Shown here: positions 1-7,501 of the stretch, piece by piece | How positions within the stretch are numbered: position 1 is the first letter of the stretch | How the letters are laid out: each line of letters begins with the position of its first letter | Assembly (NCBI GenBank): GCA_016293645.1 | Contig: JAEDDW010000042.1 | Location: forward strand, 1 to 15,252 | Length of the DNA stretch: 15,252 nucleotides | Direction of reading: 5' to 3' | From: Treponema sp. | Lineage (GTDB): Bacteria; Spirochaetota; Spirochaetia; Treponematales; Treponemataceae | Made by a program: the position numbers and the translations under genes | Notes under the pieces: model-generated | What the model was told of the DNA's origin: nothing | The model's input: the letters and a program-made list of their open reading frames with translations, nothing else | The model's database searches: none

Positions 1-2
1 TT

Positions 3-710
3 GATGCAAATGCACTTTGTACAAACTTCCAGGACCTCCACGGGCTCAAGCAGCTTCCAGGTCTTGCAATCCAGAGACTCCTTGCAGACGGATACGGATT
101 TGGTGCAGAAGGCGACTGGAAAACGGCAGCTCTCGTACGTACCTTCAAGGTAATGACAGAAGGTCTTGTAGAAGCAGGAAAGGGAAACGCCTTCATGGAA
201 GACTACACATACAATTTTGTCCCAGGAAAGGAACTTGACATGGGAAGCCACATGCTTGAAGTTGACCCTGAAATTGCAGTTTCAGGTGCAAAGCCAAGAA
301 TCGAAGTTCATCCTCTTGGAATCGGCGGAAAAGAAGACCCTGCTCGCCTCGTATTCAACTCAATCACTGGCGAAGGACTTTGTGCAGCCGTTGTTCAGAT
401 GGGAGACCGCTTCCGCTGCGTTGTAAACGAAGTTGAAGTCGTTCCACCGGAAGCCCCTCTGCCAAAACTTCCTGTTGCACGCATGGTATGGAAGCCATAC
501 CCAACAATGGAAACAGGTTCTGAAGCATGGATCCTTGCAGGTGGCGGTCATCATACAGCATTCTCAAACATCGTCACAAGCGAAATGCTCCGCGACTGGT
601 GTGAAATACTCCAGACAGAATGTGTTGTAATCGACAGGAGCACAACGATTCCTTCATTCCGCAACGAACTCAGGTGGAATTCAGTTTACTTCAACAGTAG
701 ACATCTGTAG
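3..710 (+). CDS. araA: L-arabinose isomerase, C-terminal part (partial, 5' end outside window)
   Basis: Converts L-arabinose to L-ribulose in the cytoplasm, the first step of arabinose use; a Mn-dependent enzyme. The reading frame is open from base 3 to a TAG stop and gives 235 residues, about half of the usual ~500. From memory it follows E. coli AraA closely: NF-DLxGLKQLPGLA at residues 8-22, GAEGDWKTAALVRT at 34-47, FMEDYTY at 64-70, GSHMLEV at 81-87, LGIGGKEDPARL, LPKLPVA, EAWILAGGGHHTAFS near 174-188 and LRWNSVYF near the end. The four metal-ligand positions known for the family are present: Glu36, Glu66, His83 and one of His183/His184 (fragment numbering). The protein is intact to its natural C-terminus. 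It converges on lysS with a shared terminator just after the stop. Start, promoter and other ara genes lie outside the window. Confidence 0.96.
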   Translation, partial: DANALCTNFQDLHGLKQLPGLAIQRLLADGYGFGAEGDWKTAALVRTFKVMTEGLVEAGKGNAFMEDYTYNFVPGKELDMGSHMLEVDPEIAVSGAKPRIEVHPLGIGGKEDPARLVFNSITGEGLCAAVVQMGDRFRCVVNEVEVVPPEAPLPKLPVARMVWKPYPTMETGSEAWILAGGGHHTAFSNIVTSEMLRDWCEILQTECVVIDRSTTIPSFRNELRWNSVYFNSRHL

Positions 711-742
711 ATGCGATGATTATGAGAGCATGAAATCTTAAT

Positions 743-804
743 TAGAAAAAAAATGCTGTCCAAAAAAGTTTCTGAAAACTTCCAGGACAGCACCCTTTCT
801 TTGT
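743..804. terminator. Bidirectional stem-loop terminator between araA and lysS
   Basis: TGCTGTCC at 754-761 pairs perfectly with GGACAGCA at 785-792. Inside it a second stem forms, AAGTTT (766-771) with AAACTT (776-781), on a 4-nt loop. An A-run lies on the left and a T-rich stretch (TTTCTTTGTT) on the right, so it can end transcripts from both convergent genes. Confidence 0.8.
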
Positions 805-810
805 TGATTT

Positions 811-2439
811 CTAGTATACGCTTAAAATCTTCTGAAGCTTTTCTTTTCCAATGATCTTCATGAAGTTTGCAAGACGAGGTCCTTGATCCTTACCGATCAA
901 AGCGTGGTACAAGGCTGTGAAAAGAGCCTTTGATTCAAGCCCCATCTCTGTAGCAATGTCGTACATTGCCTGCTGACATTCCTTGTCCAATGCATATGTT
1001 CCAACCTTAGGAACAACTTCATCACGAACACGTTTAACCGCAGCAAGCATATCGCCTGAGATATCCTCTGCCTTTGATCCGTCCTTGCGGAGCTTGAAGC
1101 AGAAGTCTGGAGCACAGTCAGGAGCGCTTTCGTTTACCCAATACCAGGCACATGCACAGCGGCGGCGCAGGCATTCTTCCTGCTCAGGCTTTACATCACC
1201 GAGGGAAGCGATCACTGCATCAACATCTCCATCATAAGTCTGGAGCAAAGTTGTCAAAAGTCTGAACGGTACCTGATATGGCTGAACCTTTGGCATACCC
1301 GGTTCGATCTGGCTCAATTCGTAGATTCTCTTTTCACGGAGGAGAATTGATTCCTTCTTTGCAGGATCCTTTTCCTTTGGTTCCTCAAGACCCCATACAA
1401 GGCGTTCTGTCTTGTCGTATGCTTCATAAACTGTAACAACGTCAAGATCAAAGCTGATTGAGAATTCATGGTCAACCTTGTTCTGTGCAAAGATGTAGCG
1501 CAAAACTTCAGGCTGATAGACTTCAAGGGCATCAACAAGGGAAATTACCTTACCCTTTGAAGATGACATCTTTCCAGGAACACCCTTGAGCTTTACGAAG
1601 TCGTACTTCATTGTAACAGGTGCATCCCAGTTGTAGATTTTCTTTGAAACAAGTTTTGCAGTGTCGTAAGATCCACCAGGGCTTATGTGGTCCTTTCCGC
1701 CTGGTTCAAAGCAGACTTTTTCCTGAGCCCATCTCATCGGCCAGTCAACACGCCAGCCAAGCTTGATTCCGCCGAACTTGCGGATATCTACAGTCTCTTC
1801 GCAGCCGCATTCACACTTGTAGCTTACTCCGTATTCACCGTCGTAGCCTGTGATTTCAGTCGTGTCCTTGTTGCACTTTCCGCAGAAAATTGCAGTAGGC
1901 CAGTAAATGTCTTCCGGCTTCATCTTGTGGTCATCGTCGCGGTAATGATTCAGGCATTCTTTGATGAGCTCACGGTTCTGGAGGGCGTTCTTCATGCCTT
2001 CCGCATAGCGGTTTGCACGATAACGTTCTGACTGATAAAGAAATTCAGGATGGATTCCAACACGTGGAAGCTGCTTTTCAATATCAACTTCATGATGGCG
2101 TGCATAGTTTTCATCACGACCGAATGTATCTGGAACGGAAGTAATTGGATAGCGGAGATATTTTTCAAGTTCCTCCGGCTTTGGCATGTTGCCAGGAACC
2201 TTGCGGAATACATCATAATCATCCCATGAATAGATGAAGCGAACATTCTTGCCGCGGTCACGCATTGCACGAACAACAAGATCAACAGTGATGATCTCAC
2301 GGAAGTTACCGATATGAACTGTTCCTGAAGGTGTGATTCCTGAAGCACAAGTGTAAGAATCCAGGTCACCCTTTTCCTTGATAATCTTAGCAGCCTGCTG
2401 GTCAGCCCAGTGGCACAATTCTTTAACATCTCTAGACAT
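811..2439 (-). CDS. lysS: Lysyl-tRNA synthetase, class I
   Basis: Charges tRNA-Lys with lysine in the cytoplasm. It is of the class I (archaeal/spirochaete, LysK) type, not the class II type of E. coli. The 542 residues show a Rossmann-fold HIGH-type motif HIGN at 42-45 (context TPSGTVHIGNFRE), the YSWDDYDVFRKVP stretch at 70-82 typical of this family, a Cys-rich probable zinc ribbon (C186xxC189 and C209, C211, C213), the GGKDHISPGGSYD stretch near 247-259, and the KMSSS signature at 290-294 (VPGKMSSSKG). The C-terminal third would be the helical anticodon-binding domain. Length fits the family. The ATG at 2437-2439 is the natural start, but no Shine-Dalgarno sequence precedes it and a -10 box lies only 10 nt upstream. 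A terminator separates it from vanY upstream, so it is probably transcribed alone. Confidence 0.97.
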   Translation of the reverse strand: MSRDVKELCHWADQQAAKIIKEKGDLDSYTCASGITPSGTVHIGNFREIITVDLVVRAMRDRGKNVRFIYSWDDYDVFRKVPGNMPKPEELEKYLRYPITSVPDTFGRDENYARHHEVDIEKQLPRVGIHPEFLYQSERYRANRYAEGMKNALQNRELIKECLNHYRDDDHKMKPEDIYWPTAIFCGKCNKDTTEITGYDGEYGVSYKCECGCEETVDIRKFGGIKLGWRVDWPMRWAQEKVCFEPGGKDHISPGGSYDTAKLVSKKIYNWDAPVTMKYDFVKLKGVPGKMSSSKGKVISLVDALEVYQPEVLRYIFAQNKVDHEFSISFDLDVVTVYEAYDKTERLVWGLEEPKEKDPAKKESILLREKRIYELSQIEPGMPKVQPYQVPFRLLTTLLQTYDGDVDAVIASLGDVKPEQEECLRRRCACAWYWVNESAPDCAPDFCFKLRKDGSKAEDISGDMLAAVKRVRDEVVPKVGTYALDKECQQAMYDIATEMGLESKALFTALYHALIGKDQGPRLANFMKIIGKEKLQKILSVY

Positions 2440-2449
2440 AATGGAATAA

Positions 2450-2478
2450 AGTATAGTGAAAAAAATAACAAATTGGAA
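2450..2478 (-). promoter_or_regulatory. Candidate lysS promoter, near-leaderless
   Basis: On the minus strand TATACT (2450-2455) is a good -10 box. A 17-nt spacer leads to TTCCAA (2473-2478), a poor -35. The predicted start of transcription, about 2443, leaves only about 4 nt before the lysS ATG. The region between vanY's terminator and lysS is A/T-rich and short, so any lysS promoter must lie here or read-through must occur. Confidence 0.45.
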
Positions 2479-2492
2479 TATGGAAGAGAAAT

Positions 2493-2523
2493 AAAAAAAG
2501 CCGTCACCAAAAAGGCAACGACT
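2493..2523 (-). terminator. Rho-independent terminator after vanY
   Basis: Read on the minus strand, AGTCGTTGCC (2514-2523) pairs with GGTGACGGCT (2499-2508) over ten positions (three G-U wobbles), with a TTTTT loop, followed at once by seven T (2493-2499, the first also in the stem). It lies about 10 nt after the vanY TAG stop and closes the four-gene operon. Confidence 0.85.
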
Positions 2524-2532
2524 TGCATGAAA

Positions 2533-3387
2533 CTAATCGATACAGTTCTTCCACAGGTCAAGGAATTCAAGCATGAACTGCTGGACATCACCAAACCACT
2601 TTTTCTGAAAGCGGCATGCATTGACACCGACATAACGGAAGTGCCAGCATTCCCAGCGGTAGCCTGTTACATCTTCATAGCCTTTAGGGAACGAAAGTGA
2701 CCAGCCATAGTCAGCGGCATTTCTATAGACCCACTGCCCCATTCTAGTCTGATCAAAGTCATCGCTGATGCTGCCAAAGTCAACTGCTGTCGCAAGCTGA
2801 TGCTGGCTTGTTCCAGGACGGGCACTTTCACGCTCAGCTTCTTCAAGTCCATCAACACTGACCCAGTAGTTGAAAAGGTTTTCCTGATACTGGTACGAAC
2901 GGTATACGGAACTTACAAGAAGAGTAACGCCGTCACGTTTTGCAGCCAATGACATTTTCTTAAGTGCGTCTAAAGCTTCCGGCCGGATGAACATTCCTTT
3001 TTTGTTGAGATTGAAATAATCGTTGGCCTTAAGTTCTACAAGATCCTTTGGCACATAATTTTTTTCAGCCTTGTGTTTCTTATCGATTAAAAAAAACAGG
3101 CTCTTGTCATCACTACGGAACGTTTTCTCTTCCGCCAGCAGGACTTCAAGATCACCAAGGAATTCAGCGCTGTTTCTACTGATGTTCCTGCAAAACTCAG
3201 CAGCCCTTGGATTCATTCCGGAAAGGACAAGATCAAGATCTGAAATTTTCTGATCAACAATTTTTCTTTCCACGGAACTTTTTTCCGCGGCCGTTTCTGC
3301 ATAAGCTTTTTTAGTACAACCACAGCATAAAAAAGAAAGGCCAAAAAGCCCTGTGAGCAATGCGGCACCAGCTTTAAAGCTAAACAT
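2533..3387 (-). CDS. VanY-type D-alanyl-D-alanine carboxypeptidase, predicted lipoprotein
   Basis: Predicted zinc-dependent D,D-carboxypeptidase of the VanY family, trimming the terminal D-Ala of peptidoglycan stem peptides outside the inner membrane. The 284 residues start with a short basic end and a hydrophobic stretch (about 6-22) reaching a Cys-rich lipobox-like site (LCCGC, likely lipidated Cys24), as in relaxed spirochaetal lipoboxes. Family motifs follow: SSVYRSYQYQ at 159-168, PGTSQHQLATAVDF with zinc ligands His196 and Asp203, and WECWHFR with Glu246 (catalytic) and His249 (zinc). The chosen ATG (3385-3387) has GAGG six bases upstream; an in-frame TTG two codons earlier is less likely. 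The start overlaps the STAS stop by 8 nt (ATGTTTAG), which indicates translational coupling. It is the last gene of the operon. True substrate is not provable from sequence. Confidence 0.88.
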   Translation of the reverse strand: MFSFKAGAALLTGLFGLSFLCCGCTKKAYAETAAEKSSVERKIVDQKISDLDLVLSGMNPRAAEFCRNISRNSAEFLGDLEVLLAEEKTFRSDDKSLFFLIDKKHKAEKNYVPKDLVELKANDYFNLNKKGMFIRPEALDALKKMSLAAKRDGVTLLVSSVYRSYQYQENLFNYWVSVDGLEEAERESARPGTSQHQLATAVDFGSISDDFDQTRMGQWVYRNAADYGWSLSFPKGYEDVTGYRWECWHFRYVGVNACRFQKKWFGDVQQFMLEFLDLWKNCID

Positions 3388-3712
3388 CTGCAACCTCGGT
3401 CACGGAATGTATTATGTGGAACAGGTCAAAGAATCCTGTTTTATTAAGGGCTATTCTCGTAGATTCCGACGGATTCATGACAAAGAGTCTCGTATTATAT
3501 TCTTCACCATCGTTGTGTCCGGCAATAATGATACCGACTCCTGACGAATCAATCTGAGTAACCTGTTCCATATCAAGAACAACGTTTGAATCTATGATGT
3601 ACTGGTTTACCTTCTGCTGTAGCTCTACGCAGGTATTCGAATTGAATGTCCCTGAAAGCTCAAGAAGCATATAGTTAACGCCGACCTTTTCGCGCAATGT
3701 CAACTGATCCAT
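3380..3712 (-). CDS. STAS-domain anti-sigma-factor antagonist (SpoIIAA/RsbV type)
   Basis: A 110-residue, single-domain STAS protein. In the SpoIIAA/RsbV family such proteins bind an anti-sigma kinase when unphosphorylated, are inactivated by serine phosphorylation, and are reactivated by PP2C-type phosphatases. The sequence has the beta-strand start (YMLLELSGTFN), a helix (CVELQQKVNQYI), the strand NVVLDMEQV and the hallmark QIDSSGVG at 53-60. Ser56, directly after Asp55, is the expected phosphorylation site. It ends in the helix NKTGFFDLFHI and strand typical of the fold. AGGGGG lies 9 nt before the ATG. It follows the 725-residue phosphatase-like gene by 16 nt and overlaps vanY by 8 nt. 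No HATPase kinase (RsbW/SpoIIAB) is encoded in this window, so the partner is unknown; it need not act on a sigma factor. Confidence 0.92.
   Translation of the reverse strand: MDQLTLREKVGVNYMLLELSGTFNSNTCVELQQKVNQYIIDSNVVLDMEQVTQIDSSGVGIIIAGHNDGEEYNTRLFVMNPSESTRIALNKTGFFDLFHIIHSVTEVADV
3394..3397 (-). promoter_or_regulatory. Ribosome binding site that fixes the vanY start
   Basis: GAGG on the minus strand, six bases before the ATG at 3385-3387 and inside the end of the STAS gene. It favours this ATG over the upstream in-frame TTG at 3391-3393, which would sit on the site itself. Confidence 0.6.
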
Positions 3713-3728
3713 TTAGCAATTCCCCCTG

Positions 3729-5906
3729 TCATGCCTTGTTTCCCAGATACTTGATTACAAGCATGGTAACATCGTTTTCCAATTCCTTTGATGCAAAATC
3801 TACAAGAACCTCGTAGGCAAACTTAGTCATCTTTTCTGCAGGATAACCTGAGTTGTCCATAAGTGCAGTCTGAGTTCTGGCCTTACCGAAAATATCTCCA
3901 CGAAGCGACTTGGTATCAAGAATTCCGTCTGTAACAGACATGATGATATCACCTTCAGCAAGCTTGACCTTCTTTACCTTGAGAAGAGGAGTAACATCCT
4001 TTACAAAACCAAGGATGTGTCCTTCACCCTGAACTTCAATTACGTTGTTGTATGCACGTGTATAGACATAAAGTGCAGGAGATCCACAGTTGATGTAATA
4101 CAGTGTATCGTTGTTGAAATCAAGAAGACCGAAAATACCTGCAAAGAAGGTTCCCTTTGGAAGGGAGTCACGTATAAACACGTTTACCTTTGCAACAAGT
4201 TTCTTGAAATCTGTCGTCTCTGCAAGGTAGGTACGGATGATGGACTTAAGGATGACCATGCTCATGGAAGCGGCGATACCTTTACCTGAAAGAGCACCGA
4301 TAATGAAGATATGACGTGTGTCTGTAAGACGGATCATATCAACGAATTCACCACCGATGTTGTGGGCAGGAATCATAAGATAGCCGGCATCAACTTTCTT
4401 GCTCTTGATGAGATCCATGTTTTCCTGGATGGATGTGATGATCTGTCCAGACATGCGGATTTCACGGTTGACGGTACCGACAACAGATTCATTCATGATG
4501 TTCTTTACGTAATATCCAACTACGAAAAGATTTGAATAATACTTGTTGAAAACATCGAAATCGTATTCAGAATAAATGTTTCCGCTTGCCTTTGGGCCAA
4601 GAAGAATGAGACCTATGAAGTTCCGTCCTTCATTAAGCATGATGAGGGCATCTGAATTCGTCTGGTTGAAAAGAGTGCTGAGTTTTCCTTTGATAGCAGA
4701 AAGAGCGCTGTTCCTTGTGATCTGTTCACGGAAAATTACCTGACGGTGTGCGTTCATGATTGCATCACCGGTTGCATGCTCAAAAGGAATCTCAACATTG
4801 GTATTGTCGTCAGAAGAATAAACAACGGAGATATGTCCAGTTCCGTCGTCCATGACAATCTTCATTGATGTAGTACCTAGGTACTTCTTGAAAATTCTGA
4901 AAACATCGCCGGTGATTTCCTGAGGACTGAGGGAAAAGTCAAGGGCTGTAATATCCTGCTCAAAGCTTTCAGCATAACGCTTGGCACGGAACAGTTCAGA
5001 CTTCTCAAATTTCTTGTGCATCATTGTTTCGAAAAGAACAACAGCGAGAACAATGGCAAGCAGGGCACCGCTGAAAAGAAGGGAATCAACATTCTTCAAA
5101 TCCTGAACGAGAATGAATCCTACGCCAATGATCAGAACAGGAATTGCAAAACGCAGCATGAAACGAACGCAGGCACGCATGACTCCGCGGACATCTGTAA
5201 CTTCATCATTGTTGTTTGTTCTTATGAAGATGTAAATCATCGGAAGATATCCGACTGGAGCAATAGCCATGATGTAAGGCATATAGAGCGCACAGTTTGA
5301 AAGATACCAGAATGCCACCCAGGAAAGCATCACACCAAGAACGTTGCTTATGATGTTCTGCTTCATGAGTTTTGTCTCTGAATTTTCTGCCCTTACAAGA
5401 ATCATAAGGGAAATGAAGCCAGGAAAAATTCCTCTGTAAATCAGGTTGTATATGTTGAGCCATGTAAGCCTGAGCGAATAACCAAACTTTCCGCCGATGG
5501 CAAGACCGGAAACAATATCAAATCCTGTAGAAGAATACTCGAAAAGGTTGAGTCCATTTGGAGCAAAGAACACGATGTACAAAGCCGCAATATAAAGAAT
5601 TCCCTTAAGAAATCTCATGAAACCAGTCTTATTGTGGTTCGGATACAGGAGAAGATAGTCACAGCATGAAACGGAAAGCCATCCCATGAGCATGAATGTT
5701 GTTCTACCTGCGATGAGTGCAAACTGTCTTGTACCCTTGAGAGTAAGAAAAACAGTAAGCGCCATGAAGAAGAAGACGACACTGCTGAAAAGAACCAGGT
5801 TGACAAGATTGCTGGAACTCTGATGCTTGTTTGAAAGACGGTCTACTCTGAATGACTGAAAGATCAGGATTGCTCCAATAAGTATATTTATAAAAACGTA
5901 AATCAT
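3729..5906 (-). CDS. Multi-spanning membrane protein with SpoIIE/RsbU-type PP2C domain, degenerate active site
   Basis: A 725-residue protein of the SpoIIE/RsbU phosphatase family. The N-terminal ~295 residues hold about eight to nine hydrophobic segments (for example near 4-19, 35-55, 98-117, 147-170, 184-228, 250-267, 276-292), so it is a membrane sensor. A GAF-like stretch of weak identity covers about 325-470, and the PP2C domain covers about 485-720. Two metal-binding aspartates expected in the family are changed: the GDYYD motif reads GGEFVD with Glu520, and GDVSGKG reads GALSGKG with Ala538. The two later aspartates remain: SVTDG (Asp660) and NDVT (Asp712). This is compatible with a weak or inactive phosphatase acting as a sensor or decoy, or with altered metal use. 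Its ribosome site (GAGAGG) lies in the end of the preceding gene, whose stop is only 3 nt away. It sits second in the operon, before STAS. Confidence 0.88.
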   Translation of the reverse strand: MIYVFINILIGAILIFQSFRVDRLSNKHQSSSNLVNLVLFSSVVFFFMALTVFLTLKGTRQFALIAGRTTFMLMGWLSVSCCDYLLLYPNHNKTGFMRFLKGILYIAALYIVFFAPNGLNLFEYSSTGFDIVSGLAIGGKFGYSLRLTWLNIYNLIYRGIFPGFISLMILVRAENSETKLMKQNIISNVLGVMLSWVAFWYLSNCALYMPYIMAIAPVGYLPMIYIFIRTNNNDEVTDVRGVMRACVRFMLRFAIPVLIIGVGFILVQDLKNVDSLLFSGALLAIVLAVVLFETMMHKKFEKSELFRAKRYAESFEQDITALDFSLSPQEITGDVFRIFKKYLGTTSMKIVMDDGTGHISVVYSSDDNTNVEIPFEHATGDAIMNAHRQVIFREQITRNSALSAIKGKLSTLFNQTNSDALIMLNEGRNFIGLILLGPKASGNIYSEYDFDVFNKYYSNLFVVGYYVKNIMNESVVGTVNREIRMSGQIITSIQENMDLIKSKKVDAGYLMIPAHNIGGEFVDMIRLTDTRHIFIIGALSGKGIAASMSMVILKSIIRTYLAETTDFKKLVAKVNVFIRDSLPKGTFFAGIFGLLDFNNDTLYYINCGSPALYVYTRAYNNVIEVQGEGHILGFVKDVTPLLKVKKVKLAEGDIIMSVTDGILDTKSLRGDIFGKARTQTALMDNSGYPAEKMTKFAYEVLVDFASKELENDVTMLVIKYLGNKA

Positions 5907-5909
5907 CTT

Positions 5910-7310
5910 TTACCTCTCTACCTTTGCAACCATCATGGTAACGTCGTCTCTGAGTTTCTTTCCGCCGTTGTAGTCCATGATGAGATTCACAACGTCATCG
6001 ATGAATTCCTTTGGCGACTTGGCGGCACTTTTCTTGATCGTGTTCTGATAAAGTTCAGTATCACCAAGTTCAATGCCTTCGTCGTTCATAACTTCAGAAA
6101 CACCATCGGAAGCCATGAGGATGACGTCATCACGGAACAACCTCTGCTCTGCGACTTCAACCTCATCAATATCAATGATTCCGACAAGGGAACAGTTTGA
6201 AGTCAAAGGCTTGATTCTGTAGCCGCTTGGAGAATTGGTGATGATAAGAGGATCCGACATGGAAGCATTTACATAGCGGATCACCATTTTTTCCGTATCA
6301 ACAACACCAAGGAAAAGAACAGTATACTTATCCTGGAGTTTCATTCCCTTGATGGCCTTATGGATCGCCATGATCATGCCAGGCAGATCTTCCTTGTCCT
6401 CAAGGATCTTGGCAGTATTCATAACAAGACCCATGACCAGGGCGGCGGCAAGTCCCTTTCCTGAAACGTCACCAAGCATGAGAAGAGTCTTTGTCGGAGT
6501 TATTGGAAGAACTGAATAATAGTCTCCGGAAACGTTGACCAGCGGACGGTAATATGCGGCGATGGACAGTTTGTCGATCTTTGGCATGTTGAGCGGAAGG
6601 AAGGACTGCTGTGTATCAGCAAGCTGCTTCCATTCACGTGAAAGGGATGCAATTTCCGAAAGATCTGAGATTGTATTTGATCTTTCAAGGAAACGTTCAA
6701 ATTCCTCGAGAAGAGGCTTGTAGATTTCAAGATCAAAAAGTCTTGTATAGCGGCAGAAAACATAGAGATGGATCTTGTTCTTGCTGAGGATGAAACCTCG
6801 TGACTGTGAATATTTAGTAACAATACCGAATTCATCACCAATGAAAAAATATCCGTCTTTCCAGTCTGCGGAATAGTTCAATTCCAAAGTCCTCATCGTC
6901 TGGGCAGAGCATGAAAGTCTGTCAGGGCTGTTGTAGAGAACGTAGTTTTTTTCGCGGTCAACGAGAAGAACGGAACAGTCACCTTTCATTTCAAGAACGG
7001 AACCGATGGCTTCATAAAAATCATCAAGGGAATAGCTGAAACGCATTCTGTCAATGAATTCATTGAGGATTCCGGTTTCCTTTGTAAAAAGTTCCTTTCC
7101 TCTTATGAATTCAAGAATCGTCTCCTGGTTCCTGCTGAGAACTGCATATATTACGCAGAAAACCACACAGGCAGTAAAGAAAGGAAACACTGATGCATAA
7201 GGGCTCTTAGGATTCACAAATGGCGTCACAAGCAAAACAAGCAGAACCATAAATGCAAAAAGAATCAAGCCGGAAATTGTAAGAACAATGCGTTTTTTGG
7301 TTTTATACAT
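5910..7310 (-). CDS. Membrane RsbU/SpoIIE-type PP2C serine phosphatase
   Basis: A 466-residue predicted protein phosphatase that would dephosphorylate a STAS antagonist, most simply the one two genes downstream. The N-terminus has a basic start and two transmembrane helices (about 8-31 and 39-58). A middle region of about 75-210 resembles a GAF-type sensor by position only, followed by a helical linker ending in LADTQQSFLPLNMP, a typical RsbU feature. The PP2C domain keeps the metal-binding aspartates: SGDYYS (Asp263), LGDVSGKG (Asp281), ASDGVSE (Asp402) and RDDVT (Asp456). It should therefore be active, unlike its paralogue. ATG at 7308-7310 has GAGG seven bases upstream. First gene of the operon, behind a 355-bp gene-free stretch that carries a promoter. 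What the sensor part detects cannot be told. Confidence 0.93.
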   Translation of the reverse strand: MYKTKKRIVLTISGLILFAFMVLLVLLVTPFVNPKSPYASVFPFFTACVVFCVIYAVLSRNQETILEFIRGKELFTKETGILNEFIDRMRFSYSLDDFYEAIGSVLEMKGDCSVLLVDREKNYVLYNSPDRLSCSAQTMRTLELNYSADWKDGYFFIGDEFGIVTKYSQSRGFILSKNKIHLYVFCRYTRLFDLEIYKPLLEEFERFLERSNTISDLSEIASLSREWKQLADTQQSFLPLNMPKIDKLSIAAYYRPLVNVSGDYYSVLPITPTKTLLMLGDVSGKGLAAALVMGLVMNTAKILEDKEDLPGMIMAIHKAIKGMKLQDKYTVLFLGVVDTEKMVIRYVNASMSDPLIITNSPSGYRIKPLTSNCSLVGIIDIDEVEVAEQRLFRDDVILMASDGVSEVMNDEGIELGDTELYQNTIKKSAAKSPKEFIDDVVNLIMDYNGGKKLRDDVTMMVAKVER

Positions 7311-7355
7311 TCCTGTACCTCATTTTTGAAACATATTCTTTAACCAAGGAAAATC

Positions 7356-7427
7356 CCAAAATTAAAAAACAAGCGAATTATATTATATCACATTATCGGC
7401 AGATTAGGAGAAAAAAGTTAATTTTGG
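7356..7427. repeat. 10-bp inverted repeat flanking the operon promoter
   Basis: CCAAAATTAA at 7356-7365 and its exact reverse complement TTAATTTTGG at 7418-7427. Relative to the predicted start (about 7375) the arms sit at about +10 to +20 and -43 to -52, with centres 62 nt apart. Only one arm is transcribed, so this is not a terminator; a pair of operator half-sites is possible but chance in A/T-rich DNA is not excluded. Confidence 0.4.
7382..7390 (-). promoter_or_regulatory. Extended -10 promoter of the phosphatase/STAS/vanY operon
   Basis: Minus strand TGATATAAT, a perfect -10 hexamer with the TG extension. No good -35 is found 16-18 nt upstream, which is normal for extended -10 promoters. 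Expected start is about 7375, giving a leader of about 65 nt. A second TATAAT overlaps just downstream (7377-7382) but lacks the extension. Confidence 0.6.
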
Positions 7428-7501
7428 TAAAAAATCTCTAAAAACTAAAATTCCTGCGATCAATTTCACAGGCGGAACTCAGGAAGCGCCTTTAAAATAC
7501 C

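Noticed and set aside
2410..2700. Plus-strand open frame over the lysS/vanY junction
   Set aside because: It runs antisense through the start of lysS, the vanY terminator and the vanY end, has no recognisable product, and the minus-strand genes explain the sequence.
3388..3393. TTG start two codons upstream for vanY
   Set aside because: The ATG at 3385-3387 has GAGG at ideal spacing; the TTG lies directly against that site.
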